Positions 60,801 through 64,000 of a stretch of DNA of 64,000 nucleotides are shown in pieces. The stretch is from Coriobacteriaceae bacterium (lineage in GTDB: Bacteria > Actinomycetota > Coriobacteriia > Coriobacteriales > Coriobacteriaceae): contig JAUNDT010000004.1 in NCBI GenBank assembly GCA_030525945.1, positions 62,001 through 126,000 of the forward strand. Reading direction: 5' to 3'. The position numbers and the translations under genes were made by a program. Within the stretch, counting starts at the first letter, position 1. Each line of letters starts with the position of its first letter. Below the pieces are notes generated by a model. That model was not told the origin of the DNA, ran no database searches, and worked only from the letters and a program-made list of their open reading frames with translations.

Positions 60801-63424
60801 TTAGGGGCAAGGTGTTCGACAGGTATAGAACATACGGCATGGTCTGTGCCCTGTACCTTTCGTGCCCGTATCATCTGTTCAACGGGTACACGGGTCCGCT
60901 TTTTGACCGACGTGCAATCTTTGCTGTTATTGGCTTGTTGGTCGGGTGTTTTGCGTATCGGTTGTATTTGGATGAAAGGGGCGACCAGTCCTCTTCCGAC
61001 CCATCTCCTTCGAAGTTTATTGAAGCGTTGATCTTGATTCTTACGGTGTTTTCCATCGGAATAGAGCTTGCGGATCTCCCGTTTTACTTTGCCGGTGATG
61101 TGGAGAGCGAGTCCTTGGCGTTCCTGTCTCCCGCCCTGTCCGGCCTAATTTCAACGTATATCCTCAAGTTCGAGCCAGTGGTCATTTTTCTCGGTGCCGC
61201 GCTTGCGTCGTTTGCTTTTTTCCGCGCGCATGATTTAGATGAGGTGGCGGTGAAAAAGAATTGCGTCTGTAGTGGGCTTCCATCTCGTAACTCGCTTGTT
61301 GCCATCCCATTGCTACTTGGATGTACTGGGGCGGCAACAAGACTTGTTTGGTCGATTTTCGAGACACCTGCGTACGGCTCTCCCGTTTCGCCTAAGGTCG
61401 TTATGTCTGGGTTAATCGCTTTGGCATTATGTGTCTTATTGGCTTTTGTATTTTTGCTGGTCGAGCGTGGGGCACATTATTTGCTATTGAACATAGCTCA
61501 AGATAAACGTTTTGCTAGGATCGGCTTCGTTCAGCTGCTGTTTGTCAGTATGTGTTCGGGATACCTGGCGTGTATTATTGCAATTCGCTATGCATATGTT
61601 CCCTCGATTGGCATTGCCTTTACCCCAATTCTAATTGCCTTCGTCTTGGCGTCCTCTGTGTTCATTTTTCGTCATGCAGAGATGCCGCCTCATAGTGTTG
61701 AAGATGCTGAAAACGCAGTCGATGGGTTGACGAAGCTGCTTAGCGAGCAGCATGGCTTGTCACAGCGTGAGTCGCTTTTCGCATCGTATGTGCTATTGGG
61801 AAAAACAGGTAAAGAAATCGCATCGTGCTGTGAGGTCGCTCCGGGAACGGTTCGCAGCACGTTGTATCGGGCGTACAAGAAGCTCGATGTGCACGGCGAA
61901 GATGAGTTGCGCAGTCTTCTTAAACGGGATACCGATGTTTCGGAATATCTGAACCAGGGCTCTTTTGGTTCAGAAAAGTTGGATCGTTCCGAGCTGGTTG
62001 ATGATAAGGATGAGTGTTCCGCTATTGCCCGCGCACGCTTGGCGGGTTCCGTCGGTTCGGTTCTAATTATGGGCGCATGCGTCAGCATACTGTTTCCCTT
62101 GAAAGTCGCCGGGAGCTCTTGGGGCGTCAGCCACCTTCCTTTAGTGGGGGTTTCCTTGGCGTTTGTCACGATAGGCTTGTCTGGGGTGGCACGTAGGTCT
62201 TTTGTTCAAATCGGGCTCGGCGCCCATCTTCGACCCGCAACACCTGCTGCCAACAGGCTCGAAATGATTTTTGGGTTTGTCTGGTCGTTCATTGTATTTC
62301 TATCTGCTGCGTTTTGCCTTTCGTACGTAAGTCACGGAAAGCTCATGCAGCTGTTCGGATCCTACTCACCCACTATGGCAATTGTCTCTTATGCCGCTTT
62401 GTCGGTGCAATTGCTGACGCACATCGATAGCCTGATCGGGGAATGGAATAGAGCCTCCGCTTTACAGATAGCCGTTTCAATGGTCTTAGGCATGTTTCTC
62501 TCCTATGCGGGGGGCAATGCGTTGGTGCTTGGTGTCATTCTGTGCGCTCTTTTTTTAATGTCTTATTCTCGGCGGCCCCAGCGTGTCAATGAAGGCGATC
62601 GCTCGGAATGCTCCGGTGGTGACACTGGAGAAAGGGGCTATGGCGAGGGGCTCCTATGCGCCCTCCTTGCTCTTTGTTTTGAGGAGTGGTGGAGGTCTTT
62701 GGGCCAACCATCCTACATGCTCAGCATTGTGCCGCTCTTGGTCTCTCTTCTTGTTGCCTACGTTTTTGCATCTCGCAGGTGGTTCTATCCCCACTATTCC
62801 TTCATGGACGCCGTGTGTGATTGCCTGTTGGCTGTTCTTATCACAGTTGTAGGTGGCGGTAGCATGGTCTCCTTGCTGCTGTCCTCTATCTTCCTGTTCT
62901 GCTCAATGCTGGGGAATGCTGGCTTGGGGCCGGCGATGCGTACCTCGTTGTTTTTCGCGGGGGCCGCTATTGTTGGTTCGCTATTAGTTGTCAATAAGCT
63001 CCAAGACATCGCTGCGGTGCCTTCGTTGTTGATCATTGAACTGCTGGGGTCTGGTCATGGGTTTCTGATAGCGGTGGGGGCCATAATATCAGTCATCTGC
63101 ACGCTTGCCGGTCCGTTACTTTGGCGTGTGGCAAGAATAGGATGGATGAATCACGAGGCGTATTCATGTTCTTGTGAGTTGGATGGTGAGTCGGGTGCAC
63201 TGCCTCGTCGTCAGAAGGCGCTTCTTGTTTCGAGGGGACTATCTGATCTGCAGGCGGAAATCTTGTTGTTGACGGCGCAAGGGGCAACGGCACAGGCAAT
63301 TTCCGATACGGTCTTTTATGCTCCCGCGACTGTTAAAGCGTTGCGTACGGCGTCGTATCGTCAATTGCGGATACGAGACCGTGCTCAATTAATATCACTA
63401 TTGTCGCAGGTAAAAGACGTGTAA
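60797..63424 (+). CDS. Giant membrane regulator with two membrane-LuxR modules
   Basis: An 875-residue protein built as helices, DNA-binding domain, helices, DNA-binding domain. The first half has about eight membrane segments and a LuxR-type HTH at about 319-377 (GLSQRESLFASYVLLGKTGKEIA, APGTVRSTLYRAYKKL). The second half has about 12 segments and a LuxR-type HTH at about 812-871 (GLSDLQAEILLLTAQGATAQAIS, APATVKALRTASYRQL). Coriobacteria carry many single membrane-LuxR proteins; two in one chain is unusual. Base composition is visibly more AT-rich than its neighbours. The GTG at 60797 overlaps the proA stop; an ATG at 60779 is an alternative. A secreted protein gene follows. Confidence 0.85.
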   Translation: MIRGKVFDRYRTYGMVCALYLSCPYHLFNGYTGPLFDRRAIFAVIGLLVGCFAYRLYLDERGDQSSSDPSPSKFIEALILILTVFSIGIELADLPFYFAGDVESESLAFLSPALSGLISTYILKFEPVVIFLGAALASFAFFRAHDLDEVAVKKNCVCSGLPSRNSLVAIPLLLGCTGAATRLVWSIFETPAYGSPVSPKVVMSGLIALALCVLLAFVFLLVERGAHYLLLNIAQDKRFARIGFVQLLFVSMCSGYLACIIAIRYAYVPSIGIAFTPILIAFVLASSVFIFRHAEMPPHSVEDAENAVDGLTKLLSEQHGLSQRESLFASYVLLGKTGKEIASCCEVAPGTVRSTLYRAYKKLDVHGEDELRSLLKRDTDVSEYLNQGSFGSEKLDRSELVDDKDECSAIARARLAGSVGSVLIMGACVSILFPLKVAGSSWGVSHLPLVGVSLAFVTIGLSGVARRSFVQIGLGAHLRPATPAANRLEMIFGFVWSFIVFLSAAFCLSYVSHGKLMQLFGSYSPTMAIVSYAALSVQLLTHIDSLIGEWNRASALQIAVSMVLGMFLSYAGGNALVLGVILCALFLMSYSRRPQRVNEGDRSECSGGDTGERGYGEGLLCALLALCFEEWWRSLGQPSYMLSIVPLLVSLLVAYVFASRRWFYPHYSFMDAVCDCLLAVLITVVGGGSMVSLLLSSIFLFCSMLGNAGLGPAMRTSLFFAGAAIVGSLLVVNKLQDIAAVPSLLIIELLGSGHGFLIAVGAIISVICTLAGPLLWRVARIGWMNHEAYSCSCELDGESGALPRRQKALLVSRGLSDLQAEILLLTAQGATAQAISDTVFYAPATVKALRTASYRQLRIRDRAQLISLLSQVKDV

Positions 63425-63532
63425 GCGCATTTTGCGACATACATATACTCGTTGCTTACATACAGATCTGCCTATTTAAGACATGCTGTCCTTGCGCCGA
63501 CGCACCGGGCAACACCATTGAAAGGAGATCTG

Positions 63533-64000
63533 ATGAAGCGTCAGTCTCTTGCCAAGATCGCATTCGCATCTTGTGCGGTTGCCGTCAGCTTGATGACGGC
63601 AACACCCGTTTTCGCCAACCCCGTTTCCGACACACCGGAAACGGAAGTCTCCACGTTCGCAAATAATGCGGACACCGGTTTTGCGTTCAACTTAGGCTGG
63701 GGAGGCAAAACCGGCACAGGTTTTCGTCGCAAGGATGACAGCAGCTCTCTGTACATCAAGATTCTCGGCTACAGCGGTAACCCGCTTCGACTGTACGTGG
63801 ACGGCGCCTATGACAATAACGGGTCTGGAGCCATAAATTGTACCCAAGGTGTGTACCGCTCGAATCATAAGGGCGAATGGGAGATGTGGAACCTGGTGAA
63901 GGAGAACGGCCGTCATTCCGCACGGTTGACGTCTTGGGCAGAAAGTGGGCCAGGATCCGTGAACGGTGTCTGGAGCCCTGATTGCGTCGGTCACTTCCAA
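63533..64000 (+). CDS. Secreted DUF2712-like protein (3' end outside window)
   Basis: 156 codons are seen from the ATG at 63533 (RBS GAAAGGAG) with no stop before the edge. A clear signal peptide (basic MKRQSLAK, hydrophobic core, ATPVFA cleavage site near residue 28) precedes a beta-rich domain: FAFNLGWGGKTGTGFRRK, SSSLYIKIL, CTQGVYRSNHKGEWEMW and NGVWSPDC near the visible end. This pattern recalls DUF2712 proteins of Firmicutes, small secreted proteins of unknown role often near transporters. It is 108 bp after the double LuxR-type gene, whose target it may be. Confidence 0.7.
   Translation, partial: MKRQSLAKIAFASCAVAVSLMTATPVFANPVSDTPETEVSTFANNADTGFAFNLGWGGKTGTGFRRKDDSSSLYIKILGYSGNPLRLYVDGAYDNNGSGAINCTQGVYRSNHKGEWEMWNLVKENGRHSARLTSWAESGPGSVNGVWSPDCVGHFQ

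Overview
The window is a GC-rich, densely coded chromosomal segment that looks like a gut Actinobacterium of the class Coriobacteriia, most likely Collinsella or a close relative. The reasons are an NAD-dependent L-lactate dehydrogenase, stand-alone HPr, EI and EIIA-Glc PTS proteins, fructose-PTS genes with PfkB-type kinases, a Y-family polymerase paired with a YolD-like protein, strong AGGAGG-type ribosome sites, many LAGC lipoproteins and a membrane-bound LuxR-type regulator. The genus is an inference from gene content, not a database match. No rRNA, prophage or CRISPR array is visible. The only transposase-like gene is one REP-associated (Y1) enzyme.

Layout. 1-3.4 kb: the end of a Gfo/Idh oxidoreductase, RNase HI, a lipoprotein and endonuclease IV. 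3.4-10.4 kb (minus strand): a response regulator, ABC ATPase, ABC permease and histidine kinase module, then a fused ABC exporter. 10.6-16.9 kb (plus): a large membrane-anchored protein of unknown function, a polar amino-acid ABC importer whose permease carries an unusual extracytoplasmic domain, and YaaA. 16.9-19 kb (minus): a Y-family polymerase/YolD operon with two LexA boxes in its promoter. 19.1-29.6 kb: a PAP2 phosphatase, NAD synthetase, an RpiR regulator divergent from fructose PTS IIBCA and 1-phosphofructokinase, an aminotransferase, L-LDH and a lipase-like DUF2974 protein. 29.6-32.6 kb (minus): a Crp/Fnr regulator, CoA-disulfide reductase-rhodanese and a rhodanese. 32.7-39.6 kb: a nucleoid-associated protein, HPr, EI, a second 1-phosphofructokinase, the transposase flanked by palindromes, and a CCA-adding-type enzyme. 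39.7-45 kb: a peptide/nickel-type ABC importer. 45-56.7 kb: a flippase-like membrane protein, tRNA-Gln and two tRNA-Glu, a small duplicated-domain protein, EIIA-Glc, an APC antiporter, a P1 peptidase, Maf, a DJ-1 protein, a 23S rRNA methyltransferase, a 6S-like RNA, tRNA-Ala, a PflA-like radical SAM protein and a tail-anchored coiled-coil protein. 56.7-64 kb: pncB, proB, proA, a giant membrane protein with two LuxR-type helix-turn-helix domains, and the start of a secreted DUF2712-like protein.

How the genes fit together. The PTS genes, 1-phosphofructokinases and L-LDH describe fermentative sugar use. NadE and PncB supply NAD. ProB and ProA make the proline precursor. RNase HI, endonuclease IV and the SOS-controlled polymerase serve DNA maintenance. 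Several transport modules sit beside their own regulators.

The least ordinary material is of two kinds. First, the intergenic regions carry several families of long hairpins whose stems change in compensating ways between copies: a 76-77 bp pair at 1046-1231, a longer family at 3394-3537 and 8432-8554, and a four-copy family that flanks the Y1 transposase. Second, the window ends in an AT-richer patch that encodes two consecutive membrane-LuxR modules in one polypeptide, followed by a secreted protein. These are the best candidates for something undescribed. All calls come from reading the sequence; no searches or folding calculations were run.
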